Assembly: GCF_037975245.1 (NCBI RefSeq)
Contig: NC_092575.1
Coordinates: 945,001-1,009,000, forward strand
DNA: 64,000 nucleotides
Source of the DNA: Apostichopus japonicus
Lineage: Eukaryota > Echinodermata > Holothuroidea > Aspidochirotida > Stichopodidae
Reading direction: 5' to 3'
The position numbers and the translations under genes were made by a program. Under the pieces are notes generated by a model. That model saw nothing but the letters and a program-made list of their open reading frames with translations. It did no database searches and had not been told where the DNA came from. Positions 10,977 to 25,400 of this stretch are shown piece after piece. The number at the start of each line of letters is the position of its first letter. Within the stretch, counting starts at the first letter, position 1.

Positions 10977-13900
10977 GTAAGTTGATACGCTCTCATCATA
11001 TATATTTACCCGCATACCAGTGTCTGCTTATTACGTATTTTATTTTTTCTATCAAATTTATATGATAGCTAAGAGTAGGTTTTGATATTTCAGTTCTGAA
11101 GTGAAGGAAGGTGGGAGAAGATAAGGGGGGGGGGGGGGTGGGGGGGGGGGCATTTTGCATTAATGAATATTTACAGCCGCATTAAAGATACGTAAATCTA
11201 GATCGGATATGGGTAGCCAAAGACAGACGTTAGGTCCATTACTGAATTTTGGTAGCCCAATATTGTGTACACGAGCTGTGGTAAGACAATTACCATCCAA
11301 AATGATAATATATTTTATGGTTAGCGTTTAATTTCAATTGAGTTAAGTATGTGTCGAGGATTAGTTACTGTATACTAAGAATTTAGTAAAATCAATTCAA
11401 ACTTTTTTTTCTGCACGGTAAGGAGAAACCCTAACTTCAAGGTCATAAAAGTCACAAAATGAGAATTCCTTCATCTCTCAGCGTCTCGTCGGGTCACTGA
11501 TAGGTCAAAATCATGTGGGCGAAATGACGTGTTGAATTTTTTTATTTAATCAGTTTTGTTGCTTGCTCTTGGCGGTGTAACTTAATATGTAGGTAATAGT
11601 GATTTTAAAGCAACGTATGCTATATTTAACATTTCAATATCGGACCTTAGTGTCACACGGCAGCCATAAAAGCCCACTGATTGACTTTCATATTATACGG
11701 ATTGTTTTTACGATCGCGAAAGTAGGCCTAGATGTATCCATTTAACATAACGATCAGAAACTTTCCTGAACGTCGTAACAGTCCCAGTTAATGCTATAGA
11801 GGCCTATGTAAGCGTACATGTGCTCACAGAGCCAAGATTATATCTAGGCTCACTTTGATTGAGGAAGGAAATTGCGTAACAGAGCTAGAACATATGTTCT
11901 TGATTTTAACATATGCATATTGCGTCATCTAACGGTTTATTTCGTAATAATTGAGCGATGCATAGTCACAAGTATTATGTATTGGCCTACATTGCGCAGG
12001 AGGGGGGGGGGGGCGGGTGTGGCACCCGTCAAGTAATTTGAGGGTCTAAGATCAGTTGCTAATACTGCGCAATGTAAAAAGTGATTTTTTTATCTTAAGT
12101 TGATGTTAATGCGCAAGACGGGTGACCGCATCAGGACCAGTGTCAGTTTTTACTTCACGTGCTCTTTACAGCAGTGGCGGATCCAGGATTTCGCCGAAGG
12201 GGGGGCCCAGATGGGAAATGCCTAATCGTCGTCCTGGGGGAGGTGTCTAAGGGGAGTGGGTGCCCCCCTCCCCTTTGGGAAAATTTCACAAAATATGGAG
12301 GTCCTCGGTGCAATCTGGTGCTACTTTTCGTGAAAGTTTGGAGTAAAATTTTTTTCCAATAAATCATGTATTCATGGTTTGCCGGGCATATATTTGCAAT
12401 TTCGAGCAATGAGCTGGGATTTACGTCTTTGGGGAGAAGGTGGTGATGCAAACTACTTTTTACCAGGCTACTCCAGGCCATTTCATCTTGGATGCCCCTT
12501 CCGGATGGAGACTATTGATGCAGTCAGAGTGCCCCTCTCACCTTCACTTTATCAGAATGATGATGTACTCTTTTTGCAAATTTATTTTACAAAAAATTAC
12601 ACGCACAGTGGCGTAGCTAGGATTTTTTGAGTGGGGGGGCACGGGGGGCTGTTCTTTCTTGTGGGGGGGGGGGGAGTTTACTATCTAAGCGGAGCGCCAC
12701 CTTGGTTGGCGCGGAGCGTACAGAGAAAATTTGAGATTTCAGCACCCCCCAGATCGCAGGAGATGGCACCTGTGAGGCAAAATAGCAACCAAAAAGATGT
12801 GCAACTTTGGTGACAGAAATGCAAAAAAAGTTATTTCTCTTTCATGCTGACTGGCCTTGCCAACTCAGCCAGACTTTTAACTTGAGGGAAGTTGGCATCA
12901 TTTGTCGTTTCAAGCTGTCAAGGCCTTTCTCCCAACTCAAACCCCTGTGGGCTACCGGTAGATTTGCAGGATATGCCCACATGTGGACTTAAATAGCATT
13001 AGAGGAAGGGGGTGGAAGACTAACACGAATCGATGTTTCGGTAATGGTCCACATTGATGGCTCGGTGCTTATTAGGCCATTTATTGGGTTTCTTGAGGCA
13101 GCTGTCATCAGAATCTGGCTTTTTGTGCCAATCGATGACCGATAACATGTATTGGTATGTAAATTTCTTCTTCATATATCTAGCAACACTCTAAAAACAA
13201 ATGAGTGGATTTCATTCCATTGGAGTGATCACTCGGCGCACTTCAAATTAAGAGTAAAATTTAACTCTATTGGAGTTAACCCTCACTCCTAATATGAGTG
13301 AATATAACTCTATTAGGAGTTAAGATTTACTCCAATGGAGTGGAAATTCACTCTTATACCGGAATGTGCTCAGTGATCACTCCCATGGAGTGAAATTCAC
13401 CTATGTTTTTATCAGTACAGTACAGTGCATATCATCATAGACGTACGTACGTACTACGTACGTTCGTATATCAGACGCACTCGATACCCACGATACGATA
13501 CGGTCCTGGAGAAACTATTTCCACTCATCATTTTTTAAGGCGATACAGTAGTGAGTATTGAACAGGCACAGCCTCATGTTTGCAGGAAATTCAGAATTCC
13601 CAATATTTTATATCTCTACCAGTAGTGAAAATCATGTTTCGACAGTTTCGTGGACATAAAAAGTTGTTTTGTGGAATATTCAATGACATATCAGGGGCGG
13701 ATGCAGCCGCGCCTGAACGTAAGACTATCTAAGCGGAGCGCCATCATCGGTTGGCGCGGAGCGTACAAGAAAATTTTTGGCTTTACAAACCCCCCAGATG
13801 GCCGGAAACGGCACTTCCCTAGTATTCTAAGCAGCATGTACCTAGCCTGAAAATATGGATCTCATGTCTGCAATTTCAGGCCCCCCGTAGCTACGCCACT

Positions 13901-16900
13901 GATAACGCATGGGGCACTTTCCCTCGAACGCGGTAAAAAAAATATAAAAAAAATCAGGATTTTCAAAAAGGGGGGGCCCGGGCCCCCCGGGCCCCCCCCT
14001 GGATCCGCCCCTGTACAGCGTTGCTGACCGTCGTAGCAATGACTTTACTAGTTCATTATAGAATAAAGGACCTTATAACGTAGTGAAATTTTAATTCTCC
14101 TTCCAAATTTGTGATAGAACGACTATATTAATTGGGGATTATACTATAGCATTTTCATTGGTAACAGTTTGCCTGTTTGTCTATAGTTATTATATTAATT
14201 ATATATAAATATTGTATTCCTGGTGAGACAAAACGAAAAAAAAAGAAAAGGAAAAAAGAGAAATGTTTTGCTACACATTTCGTTCATTACTGATATGAAT
14301 TGTTTAATAGGGTGATCGAGCACGGCCATATTTTGTCTGGTGAGTTCCGTAAATATCGAGAACGTACACAACACAAACCAGGACAATTTTTTATCACTAA
14401 ATCATGTTTTAGGTAATTTACTTTTGTAAACAGGAAAATGATTCACCGAAGGTTTATGTCCGACCATCACTGGTTTTGGTTTGTTATTGAAACGGCAGTT
14501 ATCTGGCCACAATCAATTTCCCGGATGTATACAAGACTTCAAAAAAATGTTACTGTTAAGCATGCACACAACCTTATTTTTTTTTCTTTATTTAACTGAC
14601 AAAAACCTCGGTAACGTTAACTTTTTTAGTAAAACAGTTTGTGGTGGGTTGTAACTGATACTCTTACCAGTCATGGGGCATTCATACCATTGGATCAGTG
14701 GATGCACTAAGCGGGGGAGGGGTGAGGTGGGGAGGGGGTGCTCCTGCCGCACCATCGTCAGTCGGGGCATTTTTCAAACTTCAAAAGTTTTTATTAGCAT
14801 CATCGTTGCCTGCAATTAAACCTAATTTATAGATTAAATATGTCTCAGAATGCACTTTTGATCCTCTAAACTATTAAACCATTAGAGTCCCACAGGTGGG
14901 AGAAAATTCAACGATCCCATATCCACAATCCTCATTCGTAACATTTTCATAAGCTTACACCCCCCCCCCCCCCCCCGTCAATCAAGGTTTCTACTTTCTC
15001 CCCTACCTATAAATCAGTCGGAAAAAATTTGGAATCATACTCCACCAATTGTGAGTACGTCACTGCATTGGGTACACCGCATTCTGAGTAACAACAGCTC
15101 GACGAGGTTCAAGTTAAAAAACTTTTAGGGTTCAACCGAACGAATGAGAAGTTATTGTGTCACTCTCATGTAATGTAAAAGACGCACAGAGAGGCAATAT
15201 TGCACACATAAAAAGGAAAATCTCTTTTGTTCCCTTCAAAGTAACCGTAGTTCATTAAAAAGGCCTGTTTATATTTTGGACTCGATTAAAAGCATTTTAG
15301 AACTCTGATTTAGATATATAAAATTTACATTTTTGCAGATTCCCAAAGGAATACTGTTTCCATTGGATACTACCACGTGAGGTTCGAGTACACGACAAAT
15401 CAAAATGGTCAATTCTTAACTAAAACGACATCAACCGCAGTTAGCAGAAATCGAGTGACAATAGTTGGCCACAGTCTATGGAGGTCTGAACTTTACGCAA
15501 GTCGAGAGGATACAGGAGTGAAGAGAGTGATTGAATACCAACTGCTGGATCATGAACAAGCGTCTAGAAGATTACCACCAGGAGGAACTCTTATATTTAC
15601 CACGGCTCTGAAGTAATTATTTTCTGTTTTTATTGTTTTTATTCCGATCTCAAAGAGAGAAGATACTATTATTATATTATTACTTTAAGCTATGCGTATA
15701 TTACGAGTGGATGTGCAGCAATGCGACTATGTATTTTGGGTGTCAGTATGTTAATTTCACGCACCATCGGCGTCGTTCTGACAGATTCAGTATAAATTAT
15801 AAAACTTTAACCACAGACACGGCCCAAGGACCTGTTTGAAGTTGTGACCAACAGCATTGTGTTAGTTTGCTTTCCGAGAGTTTGCATTAGAAGCAGACAT
15901 CCCATGACAGGTGCATGAGAATGTACCCGTTTGTCAAAATTGTCGACAAACAAGGCAGAAGACAACGATGTCAAAGAAAGTACAACAACATTATATGCTA
16001 ATTCATGTACTTATGTCATCGTCTCCGGGGTTTCAACAACTTATACACTGTTGACCTAAGTCACTTACGTGTGTACTCTATAAACGCATTACGTGAGTTT
16101 GCAGTCTATATATATAAATATATATATATATATATACAACATATATATATATAGCCTATATATATATATATATATAAATATATATAGCCTATATATGTAT
16201 ATAGCCAATATATATCTGTATCTAATATATACATATAGCCGATATATATAGTCGACATATATAGCCGATATATATATATAGCCGATATATAGCCGATATA
16301 TATTAAAATGCTGTTAAAAAGCCGATTAAAAAGCTATTAAAAAGCCGATTAAAAAGCTATTAAAAAGCCGATTAAAAAGCTATTGCTATTAAAAAGCCGA
16401 TATATATTAAAATGCTATATTAAAATATATATAGCCGATATATAGCCGATATATATTAAAATGCTGTGTTGGGGGAGAAATTGTGGTGCAAAAATCTTGT
16501 CTGGGGGCTGCCATTTTGTCAATGTGTGATGTCATAGAGTCCCTAGGAGGAGAAACTATTTAGTTTCTTTCTGTTCTATATATTTCAAAAGGCGAACGTA
16601 AACAGCGTTGACAATAAAACCAACGTCAGTGGGATGTCATGTCACGAACTTCAATATTTGTTATGCTTTCTAAATTTGTAAGACAATGCCACAGTAAGTC
16701 GCTTAATCAAAAACTGTTTATTACTTTTAACTACCTGTATACCTGAACATTCCGCTGGTTATGAGAGGTCAAAACTAGTATCATTTATGTCAAGTGCTAA
16801 CCTAAGCTAATACTAAAGAACAAATCTTATGGTGAATCGCTTTATTTACAAAAAATGCAAAATGCACCATTAACGTGCCATTCCTTGACTTTCTTTCTTT

Positions 16901-19363
16901 TAGTGTGAATGTTAACGACTATGCTTCGTTTACGCATCTCTGCGTTAAACTCTCGAAGCATCCGAATGCCTTTCCAGATTATGTCTTTGCATCGGGAGCA
17001 AACGACTTTGTTACCATCTGTCGCCCTATTCCAGAGGGTAAGTGCCTCACTCAGGAGCGGGGGGGGGGGGGAAGGGGATCAGTCGGAATGCTGAGGGTGG
17101 GGTTTCAACATGTGACTTTGAATTGAGAGAACTGCAAAATTGTCTCAACACATCCGAAATATGGAACGTCCCTGTAATTTATACCATAGTAGTTCATTTG
17201 TTTTTAATATAAAACTAGCGGTAATTCTTATTTATTATTATTTTTTTCTAGTTTCTCTAGCAATAGCCTCAAAAGGCACTTTCTAATTACAAGTTTTGAA
17301 CAATGGCGCACTTTGTAAAATAGCAATATTAAGAAAGGGGACGCTGGCGCTTCATATTTGTGGAAAGAAACACTTGGAGGGGCATGCAATTTTGAGACCC
17401 CCCTCCCACCCCCACCCAGACGGTGCCTCCCCTTGCATCTCTCTATCGATATCGAATGTATTACTCAGCCACTGGTCAATAGCTTAAATATTGGTTACAG
17501 AAATTGAAGGGTGTATGGCAACTCAGGGGCGTCGGAGCCGGTACGGCAGGTCCGGCGCAAAAAAAAAAGTAGGACTAAGAAAAAAATATGGCAAAAAATA
17601 ATCTGGGAGGTATATTTTTCAATAATTTTCAATAATGATGACGGCAAGTAGGCTAAATGTGATTACTCTGGCATGGCAGGGGTCTTGTTTTCAAGCTCGG
17701 GAAGTGCCATTTCCTGCAATCTGGGAGGCATATTTTCAAAATGTTCTCCATTACGCTACGCGCCAACCATGGTGGCGCGTAGCGTAGTCTGACCTACCAA
17801 ACATCCCCCCGATAATTATGATAGATGGCCACACTTTGATCTGCCGTACCAATCCCAAATAGCTTCCGACGCCCCTGCAACTATATCATAAATTCCTTTA
17901 TATTCTTAGCTTACTTCGTAGAGTGGCAAAATTTTAGTTTTTCCTAGCATCGATTACAGTTTTACCCTGCTTCCCTCTAAGCCCGATCAGTGGACGTCAA
18001 CTTTTGCCGTTACAGCTTACTTAATCTTTGATACGATAACCAGCGACATTCTTACAAATTTCTTCTTTCAATTTGTGACCTCAAGATGAAAGAAAGTTTC
18101 CTTCCAATAATTTCGTGTATATCAGAGATTTCTATCTTTTCAGGCAACTATTATTTTCACTTACATTCTGCAAGATTAAAGCAAACCTTCACGCGTAACA
18201 TATCACTGCGATTCATTTCGTTACGTACCATATTGGAGTAACCCCATAATGTAACCCCATATCACGAATTTTCAATTTACTTAATTATTTATGATTCTTA
18301 TTCCAACCCAAGCCCAAGTCCAAGAGGCCTCTGAAATCAGACTTCAGTATTATCGAGCCAGTTATCAATACGAGCACTCATCATCTCCTACGTCACGGGC
18401 CACGTCGACCTACCTTACACAAGTTCAGGTAGATTCTAGGACGCTCCCAAACTCCCAGACAGTAGGTGGGCGTAATGTATGGCGGATGATGCTCTTTCTA
18501 AGCCCACACCAAGATGGATCAGGTGCTCGTCTCATCCTCTCAAGACAACTGCTAAACACCAACCAGGCCTCGATGTACGTCGGTCCAAATCAACAGTTCT
18601 CCTTTGTTGCAAACAGGAGGTAAGTCTCGAGCCAATGGAAGGCTTGACGATACTTAGAATGTGCTGATCTATTGTGTGACAATAGTAACATTCCAATCGC
18701 GAGATAGAAATGCATGGATTACACTCTAAATTGGGTTAGTCGAACCAGGAATCATTCGTCAATGAGTGTAAGTTATTTTTTAAGAAGAACGTTGTTATTG
18801 TCATGTTAAATATGCTATAGTTATAGCAAGTGGTTCAACTGTTAGTAATTGTGTTTGTCGGTTGATCGGTTTTGTCATGGTTCGGCCTGCACCAGAAACT
18901 TCACATCAAACCCGCAAAAGATAAAAAGGGGGTGAGGGGGGGGGGAAGGAAACAAAGAAGTAAAAAAAACGATATTAAGACACAGGAAATGTCAGACTAG
19001 TTTTTCTTACTCCGTTTGCATCGTTACCTCAGTATCCACCTATACATATATATATATACAAATGAAAATCGTAATGAGTTGGAAAATCAAGAACAGTGAA
19101 AAAACTTTCAGCCTCCACCGGGATTCGAACCACGGGCCTTCCGCTCTGAACGCGGACACCCTAACCACTAGGCTATGGACGCTGATTGTATGTCCAGAGG
19201 TTCGAAACCGGTAAGGAAGATCGTAATTCCACTGTAGGCGTTTGCCACCTGTATCGAACAATACTAGTTCTGTTTTTGGTGACATATTTTGCCTTACTCT
19301 AGAGATCAAATATGATGCTAACCAACTCGAAATCATTTGTGATTCCTAAAGCCGGATCTCGAA

Positions 19364-19421
<58 letters not shown>

Positions 19422-22400
19422 TTCGTTTAATGAAGATGAAATCGTATCGTATACGTCCTAATTTCTAATACTGTTTTGAGCATCTTCTTTCTGTTTCTTT
19501 TTGTTGTTGTTGTTGTTAGGTTTAAGGTGGACAACTTTGGTCCGGGGACGGCGTATCCGTATGTATGTACGGAGTTGAATACAACCGCATCATCAAGGTA
19601 TCTCTTAAATTTTAATGGCCAACGAAGCGCCATAACGTGCAGCACTATACGGCTAGGTGAGTTTGAAAGAGCAATTTGATAGTGAGAGTGTATGTTTCAC
19701 TACATCGGTAAAAAAAAAAAAAACCTCTTACATAGGATATCTGAACTCGCTTTCACGGAACTCACTAACAGTAAGGCAGTTACATTGACTGTTGTAACCG
19801 TATTCGGGATTGCTAAGACGACCGCACTCTGCCCGACGGCACGCTACCCGACTCAACTCGACGGCTGTAACAAGGAAATCTTGGACAGCAAAGCAGTGCG
19901 TGTTTACAGTTACTATTGATAAAGATTGGAACAGTTGTTTATCGCGACGACATATGTACTTACATATGATTCACGATATGTAATAATTTGGACGGTGAAA
20001 TACGATCCCATGCGGCAAACTGGGATTGAATGTTGGGAATGCCGTCTGGGAAAACCACGAAGTAACGTACAACAAATTCTTTTGCAATTAAAACAATCAC
20101 AAAGTGATAGTTCTAGCTTATTTGAGATGTAAAAAAAGAAAGATAATACGTTGACTAAACCATTATCTCATGTGGGCGAAGTAGTATCGTCAAAACTAAA
20201 CTTCTTTTGGGAAAGATCCCGAAACCTGTCCAGATTTCTCTACCCTCCCCAATACATTAAACACGTTTTCATAGCTTCCTAAGCCATTGATAAACTGCTT
20301 CTACAAATCACGAGGATTCCTCCATCTGATGTTAGAGTTTGAAGTATTTCGTAACTAGTTTGCGAATGATTTTTATTTCCATTGCTGTGTGTTGTCAGGC
20401 GCGTAGCCAAGGGGGGGGGGGCGAATGGGGCAGCCGCCCCCCCCCCCTTGAGCATATTTTTTAATGTTTTTTTAATGTTTTTATGATATCGCTAGTATTT
20501 TCAAAAGAGAAAATGCTTAGATGCAACTTACAAGGCCTGGGAAGTGCCATTTCCAGCGATCTGGGAGGCATTTTCAGCCAAAATTTTCTTGTACGCTTCG
20601 CGCCAACTTATGGTGGCGCTACTCTTAGATAGTTGCAATGCCGAATCTAAAATTTCGCCCCCCCCCCCTTGGCAAATTCCTGGCTACGCGCTTGCGTGTT
20701 GTTATGTTTGTCTTGTATTTTTATGTGTCTTCTATTAATTTTTTGCATGATTTATATTTAAAGTATGAACGGTTTGTATTAATTGAAAGATGTCTGCTTT
20801 ATTTTAGCGCCCAGAACACTTGATGACCACATAGTTGCGGTAGCCAGCTACGATGCCCGAATCGGATATTCCCGACCAAATCCGAGAATTAATGAAGCAT
20901 TGGCCAATGTATTTTACGTTATCAGATTTGCTGAATCAACTCCCATAATCCAAGGAACGTCTGTATGGCAAATTCAAATGTTTGCGAGTCAACATGACGA
21001 TGGCACAGGTCAAAGACATCTCGTTTCTCAGCAAATTTTAAATCCAGATCAAATGGCAGTCAGTGCAGGAGCAGGAAAGCAGATTACATTCCAGGCAATT
21101 CAAAGGTAATGTTTCTTCTTATTTCTTCAACAGTCTGTATCTTGGAGAATTTGACATTTTATTAATGCATCTGGCAACAGCACACTTGTAGATGTCATAA
21201 TTACGATTGGATTTTGGGGGGGGAGGGGGGTGGGGGCAGGGAGTGCAGACACTGCTACGCGATAAGGCAATATTACCCCAAGCTTGTTAATCTCTTTCCG
21301 TGAAGACGTCATGTAGTTGGTATTTGAATTGAGAGAACGAACAAGGTAGCCTCAATGAATGCGGCTTCGACCGTGTCACTTCCGACTCGACTCCCTAACG
21401 TGACATATGGAGGGTGGGGGTAGCAGTTAGATTACCTTTTAAGATAAGGGCGAGGCTTTAAAGGCATCTCAGTGTTGACTGGTACTATAGATTTTATGGA
21501 ACAATGGTCAAATTTCCACGTTTCTGTAATATATCATCCGAACCAAGCTCTTGTTCAACTTTCAAAATCGGAATTGGTCATATGGAAATTCTAATTATCC
21601 GCGGACAGTACATTTATTCCGGTATCACTTCCAGCTACACTTTGTATTAAAAGACGGTATATGACAAACGGCGACTTCCCCTGGGAAACAGGGGACCTTT
21701 GGTCATCTTACGGTATTTCTTCATATTGTCTTTCCAAGATTCGACGTCACCGGTCTAGGATCTGATAATGGTCTTCCTTACATGTGCATTGCGTTCAGCA
21801 AACATCCGCTTTCTACTGTAAATATCAGTTTTCAAGGAGACTCGGTCATTACAACATGTGACCTTATTCCTCAAGGTTTGTATGGGCAAGAGGCTGAGTG
21901 AAGCTCTGGCTGGTTATAACGTATCCATGATTTTAAGTGAATTGCCTAAATTACGTATAACTTTAAATGGACGTTAAATGGATGTGTACCGAGATTGGCT
22001 TCGGTCAGCTTGCGAGTCTAAAAGCCTCCATGGCTTCTTTCGCGAGTTCCTGCTTGCGGGAAGATCACATATACATACATACATACATACATACTTTAAG
22101 CAATTGTTTACTCAGCTTAGCGTGAAATATTGATATCCGATATGGATAGATAGGAAACAAATTCATATTTTTAGGTTAAAATGTAGCTGTTCCGTAAATA
22201 ATTTCAGATAGCAATTAATTTCAACGTTTTGATTTTCGTGTCGGCTCATGATGGTTAGCGTAACTTGTGATAGGGGTAATAGTTTCTCATTCTCAAGCTA
22301 ATTTCAAGAACCGCTACCTTGTAGTCATCTTCGGTATTTTAAGATGTTTGGTGGATTTATAGTTTAACGTTTATAGTTTTATTTCTCAACGATAGAAATG

Positions 22401-25400
22401 CTACAAATCGCTGATCAAACACCTCAGGCCATCATAAGAGGAGCTAATGTGAATATGAGATTTACAGACACTGACCCATACGACACCATGGTTGATACCA
22501 GTGTTGTCTTCAATGTTGGTTTCAGTAGCTACTCCGACTCCATAAGAAGTGGAACGCCTCTCTGGGTTCTGAGACTCTTTGCTAGTCAAAACGAAGATGG
22601 CACGGGAAACCAAAGAGAACTGTCAGCGCAATTGCTAAACAATGATCAGATGTCATATGGCGTTATTCCTGGAAGACAGCTCCAATTTTCGGGTGGAGAA
22701 AGGTAATAATTAAACAGCTTCCTAACACATCTATAGATGGTATTTTACTTTACTGGGTGAACGTCATTCCGTTTATTCAATGTAACTTTCGTATGCAATT
22801 ACACGAATTATCAAGAAGTAGTATAATTTCGAACCAACTTTATTTCGCCTGTTTCTCACAGCATCGATTTCACTGAGATGGGTCTGGGATCTGACTTTCC
22901 TTACATCTGTGCCTCATTAGAGAAGAACCCTGATGCGGACATGGAACTCGTTTTGGGGGAAGATGATACTGTCACGGGATGCCAGGCTCTACCAAGATGT
23001 AAGTATATGTCATCCATCTTTTCCACGTTTAGTCCTTGTTCATTTTGGCATGAAGGACGTGGTCACTTCTCAGCGTTAATTTTATATGCGTAGATTGTAT
23101 TTGACTTTAATTAGTAAATTAATTAAGGAATCCACAAAGCTAGTTCTTTCTAAATGAAATTCTTAGTTCGGATGAAATAAATTATGGTCAACTTACATCA
23201 GTGAAGAAAAAAAAACCATTGATGAAATATCAATTTCCAACGTTGCTTCATGTTTACGTGATTGACTTCACTGCTTTCAACATTGAATATTGTCAAAGAA
23301 CTGAAATGAGAGCGTGAACATGACGATGTCAGAATTAAATAGTGAATCTTTTTTCAATCATTTCGAATGCTTATCAACATTATAATCCGATCGGAAACTT
23401 TTGTGTAGTTTATTTCTCTTTCTTATTTTCAGTTCAACAACGACCACGTCCTGTTGTTGGTAAGTAACACTTTTTCTTCAACATTGGGAGGTTTCATGTC
23501 AATGCATGTTACTCTCGATAAACAAATGGAAAACGTTTTCACTAGATATTAAGTACAGGTAATGATCCTATTTAGCACGAATCCGATACCAATTGGATAT
23601 GATATTAGTTGAAAGTTGAAATCACCAAAGGAAGACGTGATATTAGTGTCAGAATGAAATTGCAGGAAAACATTCCCTTTTTCTGCTAACGAAATGTAGA
23701 TTTGGACTTCAAAGACGACTCTCAGGCAAGACTATGGGTTATGTAAGTCTCATTTCAAGCGTTTCATGGATCCACAAGAGTCTCACCTATCATCATTTTG
23801 CAACAAGTAAAAAACAATAGCCTCTCTCGTTCTCTTCCTACATCTCGGGGATCAATTGTGTTGGTAACATAAACATGTAAGGCTACTTCTGTCGACACAG
23901 CATTGGTATTTCCTATATATTTCTATTTTTAAGCAAAAAATGCATTTACGATGCCAGCATCTGAACTTGTTTAGAACTTAAACACATACTTCTTTATCAA
24001 AAATAAAATGTGTTTAATCAATCACAAAATACGAAGTTGCAGGCCTTGAATCGTCTTGTAATCACCGTCCTCGTTTCATTTCTCTCTTAACAGACGTACC
24101 GATCGCTGACCAAACACCTCAGGCCATCATAAGAGGAGCTAATGTGAATATGAGATTTACAGACACTGATCCATACGACGCCATGGTTGATACCACTGTT
24201 GTCTTCAATGTTGGTTTCAGCAGCTACTCCGACTCCATAAGAGGTGGAACGCCTCTCTGGGTTCTGAGACTCTTTGCTAGTCAAAACGAAGATGGCACGG
24301 GAAACCAAAGAGAACTGTCAGCGCAATTGCTAAACAATGATCAGATGTCATATGGCGTTACTCCTGGAGGACAGTTCCAACTTTCGGGTGGAGAAAGGTA
24401 ATTATTAAACAGCTTCCTGACACATCTATATATGGTATTTTACTTTACTGGGTGAATGTCTTTCCGTTTATTCAATGTAAATTTCGTATGCAATTACACG
24501 AATTATCAAGAAGCAGTATAATTTCGAACCAACTTTATTTCGCCTGTTTCTCACAGCATCGATTTCACTGAGATGGGTCTGGGATCTGACTTTCCTTACA
24601 TCTGTGCCTCATTAGAGAAGAACCCTGATGCGGACATGGAACTCGTTTTGGGGAAAGATGATACTGTCACGGGATGCCAGGCTCTACCAAGATGTAAGTA
24701 TATGTCATCCATCTTTTCCACGTTTAGTCCTTGTTCATTTTGGCATGAAGGACGTGGCCACAGTTTTAATTTTATATTCGTAGATTGTATTTGACTTTAA
24801 TGAGTAAACTAATTAAGGAATCCACAAAGCTACTTCTTCCTAAATGAAACTACTAAATTCGGATGAAGCAAATTTATGGTCAACTTACATCAGTGAAAAA
24901 AAAAACCATTGATGAAAATATGAATTTACAGCGTTGCTTCATGTTTACGTGATTGACTTCACAGCTTTCAACTTTGAATATTGTCAAAGAACTGAAATGA
25001 GAGCCTGAACATGACGATGTCAGAATTAAATAGTGAATCTTTTTTCAATCATTTCGAATGTTTATCAACAATATAATCCGATCGGAAACTTTTGTAGTTT
25101 ATTTCTCTTTCTTATTTTCAGTTCAACAACGACCACGTCCTGTTGTTGGTAAGTAACACTTTTCCTTCAACATTGGGAGGTTTCATGTCAATGAATGTTA
25201 CTCTCGATAAACAAATAAAAAACGTTTTCACTAGATATTAAGTACAGTAATGATCCTATTTAGCACGAATCCGATACCAATTGGATATGATATTAGTTGA
25301 AAGTTGAAATCACCAAAGAAGACGTGAGATTAGTGTCAGAATGAAATTGCAGGCAAACATTCCCTTTTTCTGCTAACGAAATGTAGATTTGGACTTCAAA

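Larger units (their letters stand above)
10977..15338 (+). other. Intron 1, with transposon debris
   Basis: A 4.4 kb intron. It holds G-homopolymer runs, hAT-like terminal sequences at 12172, 12606, 13692, 13901 and 14013, a foldback element at 13186-13415, and a palindromic ACGT run near 13440-13465. No exon is needed to keep frame between the signal peptide and the first repeat domain, and I saw none. Confidence 0.7.

Noticed and set aside
23696-23738. TAG-flanked 43-nt segment with perfect GTAAGT donor as an additional real exon
   Set aside because: Including it shifts the frame between the linker and the next A exon, and several copies have lost the AG acceptor (GTAAATG), so it is more likely part of the relic exon.
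24087-24308. Repeated minus-strand open frame (about 73 codons) opposite every A exon
   Set aside because: It recurs only because the A exons recur; it is the antisense shadow of a spliced, domain-coding exon and has no splice signals or domain of its own.
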